Positions 1 to 7,110 of a stretch of DNA of 12,420 nt are shown in pieces (position 1 is the first letter of the stretch; each line of letters begins with the position of its first letter). The notes beneath the pieces are model-generated. The model did not search any database. It saw only the letters and a list, made by a program, of their open reading frames with translations, and was not told the origin of the DNA. This DNA comes from JAEZVV01 sp036652035 (lineage in GTDB: Bacteria; Pseudomonadota; Gammaproteobacteria; Burkholderiales; Burkholderiaceae_F). Position numbers and translations under genes: made by a program. The stretch spans positions 1 through 12,420 of the forward strand of contig JAVVWR010000075.1 of the NCBI GenBank assembly GCA_036652035.1, read 5' to 3'.

Positions 1-14
1 GCCGTGCAACACCC

Positions 15-18
15 GGAG
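15..18 (+). promoter_or_regulatory. Ribosome binding site of cusC
   Basis: GGAG lies 6 bases before the ATG at 25. It decides the start against the in-frame GTG at 4, which has no upstream sequence inside the window to judge. The operon promoter is not in the window. Confidence 0.7.
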
Positions 19-24
19 TTCGAA

Positions 25-1293
25 ATGAAATTCCCTCTGTTTGCGGTCGCGCTCGCCTGCGCCACCGCTGCGGCCGCGCTCGGTAGCGTTACCTCCGCTT
101 CTGCGCAGGATGCGCCGCCGCTCACCCTTGGCGCTGCGCTCGAGATCGCGCAACGCGAATCGCCCCGGCTGGCGGCCGGCCGTTCCGCGGTCGAGGCGGC
201 CGCGGCCATGGTCGAGCGCTCGGGCGCCCTGCCCGACCCCAAGCTCAGCGTCGGCATCAGCAATCTGCCCGTCAGCGGCGAGGAAGCCTGGAACTACAAG
301 GCCGACGGCATGACCATGCGGCAGGTCGGCGTGATGCAGGAGTTCCCCAACAGCGAAAAGCGCCGCCTGAAGGTCGAACGCGCCGCGGGGGAACGGGCGG
401 TCGAGGCCGCCATGCTCAGCACCAGCGCGCTCGAGCTCAAGCGCGAAGCCTCGCTCGCCTGGTTCGAGGTCGGGCACGCGCAAGACCAGCTGCGCGCGCT
501 CGAAGCCCTGTTGGCCGCCACCCGGCTTGAAGCCGCCACCCTCGGCGCCGCGGTCACCGCCGGCCGCGCCAATGCGGCCGAGACCTATGCCGTGCGCGCC
601 GCCGAGCAGACGATCCTGGATCGCCTGCAACAGCAGCAGCGCCTGCTGGCCCGTGCCCGCGTTCAGCTCGCCCGCTTCATCGGGCCGGCGGCGCAACGGC
701 CGCTCGCCGCCGCGCCCGACACCGCGCGCCTGCCAAGAGCCGCGAGCGAGTTGATCGCCACTCACGCCGATCACCCGCAGCTGCGGGTGTGGGCCGAGCG
801 CGAGGAGCTGGCGCGCACCGACATGGCGCTCGCCACCGCCGGCCGCAAACCGGACTGGAGCGTCGAGCTCATGTGGGGTCAGCGCGAGCCCGCCTACTCA
901 AACATGGTGAGCCTGCAGTTCCGCTTCGACCTGCCGCTATTCCAGGGCGGCCGCCAGGACCGCGACGTCGCCTCGCGCGCCTCGGCCACCAGCAGCGCCG
1001 CCGCCGCGCGGGAGGAAGCGCGCCGCGCCTACGAGGCCGAGCTCAAGAGCGAACTGATCGACTGGGACAGCGCCCGCCAACGGGTGGAGCGCTACCGCGA
1101 TTCGCTCCTGCCCCTGGCGCAAGAGCGCGTGGCAGCCGCCACCGCCGCCTACCGCGGCGGCAGTGCCGCCCTGAAGGACGTGCTCGAAACCCGCCGCATG
1201 CTGGCCGAAACCGAAATGACCTGGCACGACGCTCAGCTCGAACGCGATCGCGCCTGGGTCAAGCTCAACACCCTGGTGGAGGAAACACCGTGA
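25..1293 (+). CDS. cusC: Outer-membrane efflux channel (TolC/CusC/CzcC family)
   Basis: This is the outer-membrane channel of a tripartite metal exporter. It should form a trimeric barrel with a long periplasmic helical tunnel that docks with the CusBA pump. The product is 422 aa, a normal length for the family. Residues 1-28 look like a Sec signal peptide, with likely cleavage in the ASAQD segment. Two outer-membrane-factor repeats follow, each rich in Ala/Glu/Arg helices. The first has the family-typical LPDPKLSVGISNLP stretch and the second the PDWSVELMWG and FRFDLPLF strands. The ATG at 25 was chosen over a GTG at 4 because GGAG lies 6 bases upstream of it and the signal peptide then starts correctly. 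No acceptable lipobox is seen, unlike E. coli CusC, which is a lipoprotein. Its stop overlaps the cusB start. The family is certain; the Cu/Ag assignment comes from its partners. Confidence 0.9.
   Translation: MKFPLFAVALACATAAAALGSVTSASAQDAPPLTLGAALEIAQRESPRLAAGRSAVEAAAAMVERSGALPDPKLSVGISNLPVSGEEAWNYKADGMTMRQVGVMQEFPNSEKRRLKVERAAGERAVEAAMLSTSALELKREASLAWFEVGHAQDQLRALEALLAATRLEAATLGAAVTAGRANAAETYAVRAAEQTILDRLQQQQRLLARARVQLARFIGPAAQRPLAAAPDTARLPRAASELIATHADHPQLRVWAEREELARTDMALATAGRKPDWSVELMWGQREPAYSNMVSLQFRFDLPLFQGGRQDRDVASRASATSSAAAAREEARRAYEAELKSELIDWDSARQRVERYRDSLLPLAQERVAAATAAYRGGSAALKDVLETRRMLAETEMTWHDAQLERDRAWVKLNTLVEETP
1278..1283 (+). promoter_or_regulatory. Strong ribosome binding site for the GTG start of cusB
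   Basis: GGAGGA lies 6 bases before a GTG that overlaps the cusC stop codon as GTGA. The strong Shine-Dalgarno sequence inside the end of cusC fixes the unusual start codon of cusB and supports translational coupling. Confidence 0.8.
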
Positions 1294-3053
1294 ACCAGAC
1301 TCGCACTCTTCTTGGCGCCGCCGTGATCCTCGCCCTGGGCGCTGGCGGCGGCTGGTGGTTCGGCCAGCGCGTCACGCACCCGACCGCGGCCACTCCAGCC
1401 GCTGCCCCGGCTGGCGAACGCGCCGTCCTGTATTGGTACGACCCGATGGTTCCGGGCCAGAAATTCGACAAGCCCGGCCGCTCGCCCTTCATGGACATGG
1501 ATCTCGTGCCCAAGTACGCCGACGAAGGCGGCGCAGCCGGCAGCGTGGTGATCAACCCCCGCGTAGTACAGAACCTCGGCATCCGCACCGCCGAGGCGGT
1601 GAGCGGCTCGCTTGAGCAGAAGGTGACGGCGGTGGGCGCGGTGGCCTACAACGAACGCGCCACCGTGGTGGTTGCGCCGCGCGCCAACGCCTTTGTTGAA
1701 AAGCTCTACGTCAGAGCGCCGCTCGACACCGTGCGCAAGGGCCAGCCGCTGGTAGAGCTGCTGATTCCCGAGTGGACCGGCGCGCAGGCCGAATACCTGC
1801 TGCTGCGCGACTCCAAGCTCGCCGGCGCCGACGATCTGAAAAAGGCCGCGCGCGAACGCCTCCTGCTGCTGGGCATGAGCGAGGCGCAGATCGCCCAGGT
1901 GGAAAAGACCGGCAAACCCGCGCCGCGGCTGACGCTTGCCTCGCCCATCGACGGCGTGGTGGCCGAGCTCGGCGTGCGCGAGGGCATGACGCTGCCGCAG
2001 GGCACCGCGCTCTACCGCCTGGTTGACCTGGCAACGGTGTGGGTCAACGCCGAAGTGCCCGAGGCGCAAGCCGCCTGGGTCAAGCCCGGCGCTCCGGTCG
2101 AAGCCACGGTACCCGCCTACCCGGGCGAGGTATTCAAGGGCAAGATCGCGGCGCTGCTGCCCGAGATCGACCCCGCCACCCGCACCATCAAGGCTCGCAT
2201 CGAACTGGCCAATCGCGGCGCGCAATTGAAGCCCGGCATGTTCGCCACCTTGCAACTGGCCGACGCGCGCGGCAAGACCGCGCCGGCGGTGCTGGTGCCG
2301 AGCGAGGCGGTGATCCGCACCGGCACCCGCACCCTGGTGATGCTGGCCGAGAGCGAGGGCAAGTACCGCCAGGTCGAAGTCAAGACCGGCGGCGAGTCCG
2401 GCGGCCAGACCGAGATCCTCAAGGGGCTGCTGCCCGGCAACAAGGTGATCGTGAGCGGCCAGTTCCTGGTCGATTCCGAAGCCAGCCTGCGCGCTGAAGG
2501 CTTGCGCACGCGCGACGGCGAGGGCAGCGAACCGCGCCACACCGCCGAGGGCGTGATCGAGGCGATCGACGGCGACGAACTCACCATCAGCCACGGCGCA
2601 ATCGCTAGCGCCAGGATGGGCGCGATGACCATGGGCTTCAAGGCGCCGAAGAACACGAAGCCCGGCGCGACCGTCAAGGTCGGCGAGCGCATCCGCTACG
2701 AGTTCGCGATCGAAAAGAACGGCGACTTCCAGATCGTCAAGATCGAGCCGCTAGTCGCCGCAGCATCGACGAGCAACACGCCAGTCAAGGCGGTGATCAA
2801 GCTCGCTCCCGAGCCGCAAACCGCCCTGACTGTCCACCACGCCGAGGGCGAGATCGTCGCTGCCGATTCGAGCTCGCTGCTGATCAAGCACGGCCCGGTG
2901 GCCAGCGCCGGCATGGGTGCGATGACGATGGAATTCCTCGCTCCCAAGACCTTGCCCGCCGGGCTCAAGAAGGGCGATCGCGTGCGCTTTGACTTCACTG
3001 CATCACCGGCGGGCGAGTACCGCGCGCTGAAGGTGGAAAGGGCCGCGCCATGA
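1290..3053 (+). CDS. cusB: CusB periplasmic adaptor with two C-terminal CusF-like domains
   Basis: This is the membrane-fusion adaptor that links CusA to CusC and takes Cu(I)/Ag(I) from the chaperone. It is 587 aa, against roughly 400 for E. coli CusB. One N-terminal membrane anchor (about residues 6-25) is followed by a heavy-metal-binding segment (about 47-76) with DPM, SPFMDMDLVPKY and Met53, Met68 and Met70. These match the three methionines of the E. coli CusB metal site. A barrel-sandwich/alpha-hairpin adaptor core follows to about 410 (EYLLLR, SPIDGVV, LKPGMFA). The extra length is two CusF-like domains, residues 417-488 and 516-587, joined by a 27-residue linker. Each has the His-x7-Met-x2-Met-x-Met pattern. 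The start is GTG, overlapping the cusC stop; the stop overlaps the cusA start. The adaptor assignment is firm. The chaperone role of the fused domains is inferred. Confidence 0.95.
   Translation: MNQTRTLLGAAVILALGAGGGWWFGQRVTHPTAATPAAAPAGERAVLYWYDPMVPGQKFDKPGRSPFMDMDLVPKYADEGGAAGSVVINPRVVQNLGIRTAEAVSGSLEQKVTAVGAVAYNERATVVVAPRANAFVEKLYVRAPLDTVRKGQPLVELLIPEWTGAQAEYLLLRDSKLAGADDLKKAARERLLLLGMSEAQIAQVEKTGKPAPRLTLASPIDGVVAELGVREGMTLPQGTALYRLVDLATVWVNAEVPEAQAAWVKPGAPVEATVPAYPGEVFKGKIAALLPEIDPATRTIKARIELANRGAQLKPGMFATLQLADARGKTAPAVLVPSEAVIRTGTRTLVMLAESEGKYRQVEVKTGGESGGQTEILKGLLPGNKVIVSGQFLVDSEASLRAEGLRTRDGEGSEPRHTAEGVIEAIDGDELTISHGAIASARMGAMTMGFKAPKNTKPGATVKVGERIRYEFAIEKNGDFQIVKIEPLVAAASTSNTPVKAVIKLAPEPQTALTVHHAEGEIVAADSSSLLIKHGPVASAGMGAMTMEFLAPKTLPAGLKKGDRVRFDFTASPAGEYRALKVERAAP
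2538..2753 (+). other. First CusF-like domain fused to CusB
   Basis: This encodes CusB residues 417-488. The segment opens with AEG, has His435, then MGAMTM with Met443, Met446 and Met448, then a KVGERIRYEF strand. The His/Met spacing equals E. coli CusF His36, Trp44, Met47 and Met49, with Met at the Trp position. The fold is expected to be the small five-stranded barrel of CusF. Confidence 0.85.
2835..3050 (+). other. Second CusF-like domain fused to CusB
   Basis: This encodes CusB residues 516-587, the end of the protein. It repeats the first domain with AEG, His534, then MGAMTM with Met542, Met545 and Met547, then a KKGDRVRFDF strand. By eye the two domains share about 40-50% of residues, highest around the metal site. 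That fits an old tandem duplication. Confidence 0.85.
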
Positions 3054-6000
3054 TCGCCGCACTGATTCGCTGGTCGGTCGCCAACCGCTTTCTGGTCCTG
3101 ATCGCCACCCTGATCACGGTGGCCGTCGGAATCTGGGCGGTGAGCAAGACCCCGGTCGACGCCATTCCCGACCTGTCGGACACGCAGGTGATCATCCGCA
3201 CCAGCTACCCGGGGCAGGCGCCGCAGATCGTCGAGAACCAGGTCACCTACCCGCTCGCCACGCAGATGATGTCGGTGCCGGGCGCCAAGGTGGTGCGCGG
3301 GTATTCGTTCTTTGGCGATTCCTTCGTCTACATCCTGTTCGACGACGCGACCGATCCCTACTGGGCGCGCTCGCGGGTGCTCGAGTACTTGAACCAGGTG
3401 CAGGCGCGACTGCCCGCCGCCGCCAAACCGGCACTCGGGCCCGACGCCACCGGGGTGGGCTGGATCTACCAGTACGCCCTGGTCGACAAGAGCGGCAAGC
3501 ACGACCTCGCCCAGCTGCGTGCGCTGCAGGACTGGTTTCTCAAGTACGAGCTGAAGGCCGTTGCCAACGTCTCCGAAGTGGCGACGGTGGGCGGCATGGT
3601 CAAGCAATACCAGGTGGTCTTGAACCCCGACCGGCTGCGCGCGCTCAAGCTGCCGCACGCGGCGGTAGTCGAGGCGATCACCAAGGCCAACAGCGAGACC
3701 GGCGGTTCGGTGGTCGAGCTTGCCGAGGCCGAATACATGGTGCGCGCGCCCGGCTACCTGAGCTCGGTCGATGACTTCAGGAAGATTCCGGTCGTGATGA
3801 GCGAAGGCGGCACGCCGGTGCTGCTGGGCGATATCGCCACGATCCAGGTCGGCCCGGAGATGCGACGCGGAATCGCCGAACTCAACGGCCAGGGCGAGGT
3901 GGTCGGCGGCGTGATCGTCATGCGCAGCGGCAAGAACGCTCTGCAGACGATAGCCGCGGTCAAGGCCAAGCTCGAGTCGCTCAAGCCCAGCCTGCCGCCG
4001 GGGGTCGAGATCGTCGAGACCTACGACCGCGCCAGCCTGATCGAGCGCGCGATCGCCAACCTGTGGACCAAGCTCGCCGAGGAATTCGCGGTGGTGGCCC
4101 TGGTGTGCGTGGCCTTTCTGTGGAGTCTGCGTTCCTCGCTGGTGGCGGTGGCCACGCTGCCAATCGGCATCCTGATGGCCTTCATCGTGATGCACTGGCA
4201 GGGGATCAACGCCAACATCCTGTCGCTCTCCGGCATTGCGATCGCGATTGGCGCGATGGTCGACGCGGCGATCGTGATGATCGAGAACGCCCACCGCCGG
4301 CTCGAGCAATGGGAGGCCGCCCACGGCGGCGAACCGCCCGGCACCGCCGACCGCTGGAAGGTGGTGACCGAGGCCGCGGTGGAAGTGGGCCCGGCGGTGT
4401 TCTTCAGTCTGATCATCATCACGCTCTCGTTTGTGCCGGTGTTCGCGCTCGAGGCCCAGGAAGGGCGGCTGTTCCACCCGCTGGCGTTTACCAAGACCTA
4501 TGCGATGGCCGCCTCGGCGATCCTCGCCGTGACCCTGGTGCCGGTGCTGATGGGCTGGCTGATCCGTGGCCGCGTTCCGGCGGAAAAGAAGAACCCGCTC
4601 AACCGCGCCCTGATCCGCTTCTACGAGCCGCAGATCCGCGCCGTGCTCAAGGCGCCGTGGGTGACGATCGCCATCGCCGCGGTGCTGGTGGTGGTGAGCG
4701 CGCTGCCGCTCTCCAGGCTCGGCTCGGAGTTCATGCCGCCGCTCGACGAGGGCGATCTGCTTTACATGCCCTCGGCGCTGCCCAGTCTGTCGGCCGGCAA
4801 GGCCGCGGAGATCCTGCAGCAGACCGACCGCCTGATCGCCACCGTGCCCGAGGTCAAGACCGTGTTCGGCAAGATGGGCCGCGCCGAAACGGCGACCGAC
4901 CCCGCGCCGCTCGAGATGGTCGAGACCACGATCCAGTTAAAGCCGCGCGACGAGTGGCGGCCGGGAATGACGACCGAGAAACTGATCGAGGAGCTCGACG
5001 CCGCGGTCAAGCTGCCGGGTCTGTCGAACATCTGGATCCCGCCGATCCGCAACCGCATCGACATGCTCGCCACCGGGATCAAGAGCCCGCTGGGGATCAA
5101 GGTCAGCGGCGCAAACCTTGCGCAGATCGAGAAGGTCGCGGCCGAGATCGAGCAGGTGGTCAAGCACATCCCGGGCGTCACCAGTTCGCTCGCCGAGCGC
5201 CTCACCGGTGGCCGCTACATCGACATCGACGTCAAGCGACTCGAGGCCGCGCGCTACGGCATGAACGTCGCCGACGTGCAAAGCGTGGTGGCGAGCGTGA
5301 TCGGCGGCGAGACCATCGGCGAGACTGTCGAAGGCCTGCAGCGCTTCCCGATCAACGTGCGCTACCCGCGCGAGCTGCGCGATTCGCTCGAGACCTTGCG
5401 CAACCTGCCGGTGGTCACTCCGCGCGGCGCTCAGGTGCCGCTGTCGCAGCTGGCCACGGTGAAGATCGCCGACGGCCCGCCCATGCTGCGCTCGGAGAAC
5501 GGGCGCCTGTCGGGCTGGGTCTATGTCGATATCCGCGGGCGCGATCTCTCGCATGTGGTGGCCGACGCCAAAGCCGCGGTGGCCCGCGACGTGAAGTTGC
5601 CGCCGGGGGTGAGCGTGGCGTGGTCGGGGCAGTTCGAATACCTCGAGCGGGCCAAGGAAAAGCTCGCCGTGGTCGTGCCCTTCACGCTGCTGATCATCTT
5701 CGTGCTGCTCTACATGACCTTCAAGCGCTTCGACGAGGCGGCGCTGATCATGCTCACCCTGCCCTTCGCCCTGGTGGGCGGCCTGTGGTACGTGTGGCTG
5801 CTGGGGCACTCGGTGTCGGTCGCGACCTGGGTCGGTTTTATCGCGCTCGCGGGCGTGGCGGCCGAGTTCGGCGTGGTGATGCTGATCTACCTGAAGCACG
5901 CCGTCGCCGACATCGAGGCGACCGGCAAGCGCATGACGATCAACGATCTCAAGCACGCGATCTTCGACGGCGCCGCGCTGCGCGTCCGGCCCAAGGCAAT

Positions 6001-6193
6001 GACGGTGATGACCATCCTGGCCGGCCTGGCGCCGATCATGTGGACCCACGGCACCGGCTCGGAAATCATGCAGCGCATTGCCGCCCCCATGATCGGCGGA
6101 ATGATCACCGCGCCGCTGCTCTCGATGCTGGTGGTGCCCGCGGCTTATTACCTGCTGCGCCGGCGCGACTACGCGCCCAAGGAGGCCGCATGA
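3050..6193 (+). CDS. cusA: CusA, heavy-metal RND efflux pump
   Basis: This is the inner-membrane proton-driven pump that exports Cu(I)/Ag(I) through CusBC. It is 1047 aa, equal to E. coli CusA, with the RND layout of TM1 near residues 14-32, a periplasmic domain, TM2-6, cytoplasmic loop and TM7, a second periplasmic domain and TM8-12. The HME-RND signature GAMVDAAIVMIEN contains the proton-relay Asp405. The periplasmic metal triad is present as Met573 (LLYMPS), Met623 (LEMVET) and Met672 (RIDMLATG), numbered exactly as in E. coli. This argues for monovalent Cu/Ag rather than Zn/Co/Cd. Met403, Met410, Met486 and Met501 of the membrane relay are also present, but positions 391 and 755 are Leu and Thr. 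The start is ATGA-coupled to cusB, and the stop overlaps the cupredoxin start. Confidence 0.97.
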   Translation: MIAALIRWSVANRFLVLIATLITVAVGIWAVSKTPVDAIPDLSDTQVIIRTSYPGQAPQIVENQVTYPLATQMMSVPGAKVVRGYSFFGDSFVYILFDDATDPYWARSRVLEYLNQVQARLPAAAKPALGPDATGVGWIYQYALVDKSGKHDLAQLRALQDWFLKYELKAVANVSEVATVGGMVKQYQVVLNPDRLRALKLPHAAVVEAITKANSETGGSVVELAEAEYMVRAPGYLSSVDDFRKIPVVMSEGGTPVLLGDIATIQVGPEMRRGIAELNGQGEVVGGVIVMRSGKNALQTIAAVKAKLESLKPSLPPGVEIVETYDRASLIERAIANLWTKLAEEFAVVALVCVAFLWSLRSSLVAVATLPIGILMAFIVMHWQGINANILSLSGIAIAIGAMVDAAIVMIENAHRRLEQWEAAHGGEPPGTADRWKVVTEAAVEVGPAVFFSLIIITLSFVPVFALEAQEGRLFHPLAFTKTYAMAASAILAVTLVPVLMGWLIRGRVPAEKKNPLNRALIRFYEPQIRAVLKAPWVTIAIAAVLVVVSALPLSRLGSEFMPPLDEGDLLYMPSALPSLSAGKAAEILQQTDRLIATVPEVKTVFGKMGRAETATDPAPLEMVETTIQLKPRDEWRPGMTTEKLIEELDAAVKLPGLSNIWIPPIRNRIDMLATGIKSPLGIKVSGANLAQIEKVAAEIEQVVKHIPGVTSSLAERLTGGRYIDIDVKRLEAARYGMNVADVQSVVASVIGGETIGETVEGLQRFPINVRYPRELRDSLETLRNLPVVTPRGAQVPLSQLATVKIADGPPMLRSENGRLSGWVYVDIRGRDLSHVVADAKAAVARDVKLPPGVSVAWSGQFEYLERAKEKLAVVVPFTLLIIFVLLYMTFKRFDEAALIMLTLPFALVGGLWYVWLLGHSVSVATWVGFIALAGVAAEFGVVMLIYLKHAVADIEATGKRMTINDLKHAIFDGAALRVRPKAMTVMTILAGLAPIMWTHGTGSEIMQRIAAPMIGGMITAPLLSMLVVPAAYYLLRRRDYAPKEAA
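6179..6185 (+). promoter_or_regulatory. Ribosome binding site of the cupredoxin gene
   Basis: AAGGAGG lies 4 bases before the ATG at 6190, inside the last codons of cusA. It is a near-perfect Shine-Dalgarno sequence, which suggests strong translation of the cupredoxin relative to the pump. Confidence 0.75.
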
Positions 6194-6696
6194 AGCGCGT
6201 GCTGGCCTTGGTCCTCTCGACCGCCGCCGGCGCCTTGCACGCGCATGGCGGCGGCCATGACAGCAGCCCAAGCAGCACGCCGCGCGATCAGCCCAGGGTA
6301 GCGACCGCCTTTGGCCGCACCGGCGACCCGGCGCGAGCCACGCGCACGGTGAAGGTCGAGATGCGCGACACCATGCGTTTCTCGCCCGCCGAGATCAGCG
6401 TTCGCGCGGGCGAGACCGTTCGCTTCGCGGTCGCCAACCGCGGCCAGGTGCTGCACGAGATGGTGATCGGCACCGAACAAGACCTCGCCACCCACGCCGA
6501 GTGGATGAAGAAATTCCCCGGCATGGAACACGACGAACCCTTCATGGCCCATGTCTCGCCCGGTCAATCGGGCGAGATCGTGTGGCAGTTCACCACCCCG
6601 GGCGAATTCCGCTTTGCCTGTCTCGTCCCGGGCCACTACGAGGCCGGCATGGTCGGCCGCATCCACGTGCTGCCGGCCCAGCCGGCGGCGCGCTAA
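6190..6696 (+). CDS. copI: CopI-like periplasmic cupredoxin
   Basis: This is a 168-aa exported type 1 copper protein. Residues 1-18 form a signal peptide (basic start, hydrophobic core, likely cleavage near ALHA). A short His-rich stretch with His19 and His23 follows, then a low-complexity linker and one cupredoxin domain from about residue 52 to 162. The type 1 site is visible as His89 (VLHEMVIG), Cys144, His149 and Met154 in FACLVPGHYEAGM. The KFPGMEHDEP loop and the SGEIVWQF strand before the Cys are typical of CopI-type copper-tolerance proteins. From that family it is expected to bind or buffer periplasmic copper and protect against Cu(I). Partnership with Cus is inferred from the ATGA overlap with cusA. 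E. coli cus has no such gene. The cupredoxin fold is firm; the copI name is by resemblance. Confidence 0.85.
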   Translation: MKRVLALVLSTAAGALHAHGGGHDSSPSSTPRDQPRVATAFGRTGDPARATRTVKVEMRDTMRFSPAEISVRAGETVRFAVANRGQVLHEMVIGTEQDLATHAEWMKKFPGMEHDEPFMAHVSPGQSGEIVWQFTTPGEFRFACLVPGHYEAGMVGRIHVLPAQPAAR

Positions 6697-6717
6697 ACCC
6701 CTTTCATTGCCAACTCT

Positions 6718-6721
6718 GGAG
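6718..6721 (+). promoter_or_regulatory. Ribosome binding site of cusF
   Basis: GGAG lies 8 bases before the ATG at 6730, within the 33-base gap after the cupredoxin gene. This gives cusF translation independent of the coupled genes upstream. No convincing separate promoter fits in the gap. Confidence 0.65.
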
Positions 6722-6729
6722 TCAACACC

Positions 6730-7062
6730 ATGAACCCGCTTTCCACCCTCGTCCTCGCCGCCCTGCTGGCCGCTCCCGCCCTTCCCGCCCTGGCGCAACA
6801 CGCCGGCCACGCCATGCCCATGGCCGCCGACGCCAAGGGCAAGGGCGAGGGCGAGATCCGCCGCATTGATGCCGACAACCAACGCGTCGCGATCAAGCAC
6901 GGCCCGATTACAGGAACCCTGGAAATGGGCCCGATGAGCATGGTCTTCGCGGTCAAGGACACGAAGATGCTCACCAAGCTCAAGGCTGGCGACAAGGTGA
7001 AGTTCGAGGTCGAACAGCAGGGTGAGGTGCTGGTGCTCACCAAGCTCGAAGCGGTGAAATAG
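6730..7062 (+). CDS. cusF: CusF-like periplasmic Cu(I)/Ag(I) metallochaperone
   Basis: This is a 110-aa precursor of a small periplasmic chaperone that hands Cu(I)/Ag(I) to CusB and the pump. Residues 1-22 are a clear Sec signal peptide ending ALPALA. A His/Met-containing stretch follows (His24, His27, Met29, Met31) and then the CusF barrel from about residue 37. The metal site is His57, Met69 and Met71, with Met66 at the position of E. coli Trp44. The KAGDKVKFEVEQQG strand is typical of the family. The gene is last in the operon, 33 bases after the cupredoxin gene, and is followed by an inverted-repeat terminator. The family is well supported. Whether it serves CusB or only buffers metal, given two CusF-like domains already on CusB, cannot be read from sequence. 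Confidence 0.92.
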   Translation: MNPLSTLVLAALLAAPALPALAQHAGHAMPMAADAKGKGEGEIRRIDADNQRVAIKHGPITGTLEMGPMSMVFAVKDTKMLTKLKAGDKVKFEVEQQGEVLVLTKLEAVK

Positions 7063-7079
7063 GCTTTTCCCGAAACCAT

Positions 7080-7110
7080 AAGAAGTGGGCGCCGCGGCCG
7101 CCCACTTCTT
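7080..7110. terminator. Inverted repeat between convergent genes, probable shared terminator
   Basis: A perfect 12-bp inverted repeat, AAGAAGTGGGCG and its complement, has a 7-base loop. It sits between the cusF stop and the stop codon of the convergent membrane-protein gene, whose last base (7110) is also the last base of the stem. The U-tract is weak on both sides (CTTCTT only on +). Termination in both directions is likely but not classic. Confidence 0.7.

Noticed and set aside
789..1289. Extended 5' end of the cusB frame reading back into cusC
   Set aside because: The residues before the GTG at 1290 are a shadow of cusC. The membrane anchor and GGAGGA site fix the start at 1290.
1233..2594. 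453-codon antisense open frame over cusB
   Set aside because: High-GC shadow frame with no domain and no start signal. CusB on the sense strand is unambiguous.
2696..4477. 593-codon antisense open frame over cusB/cusA
   Set aside because: Composition is His/Arg/Asp/Gly-rich as expected for the complement of high-GC codons. It has no recognisable domain and the sense frame is a clear gene.
4063..6696. Long open frame (877 codons) on + ending in the cupredoxin gene, suggesting a fusion
   Set aside because: Most of it is the out-of-frame shadow of cusA, rich in Arg/Gly/Ala/Pro with no domain. The cupredoxin has its own strong ribosome site, start and signal peptide at 6190.
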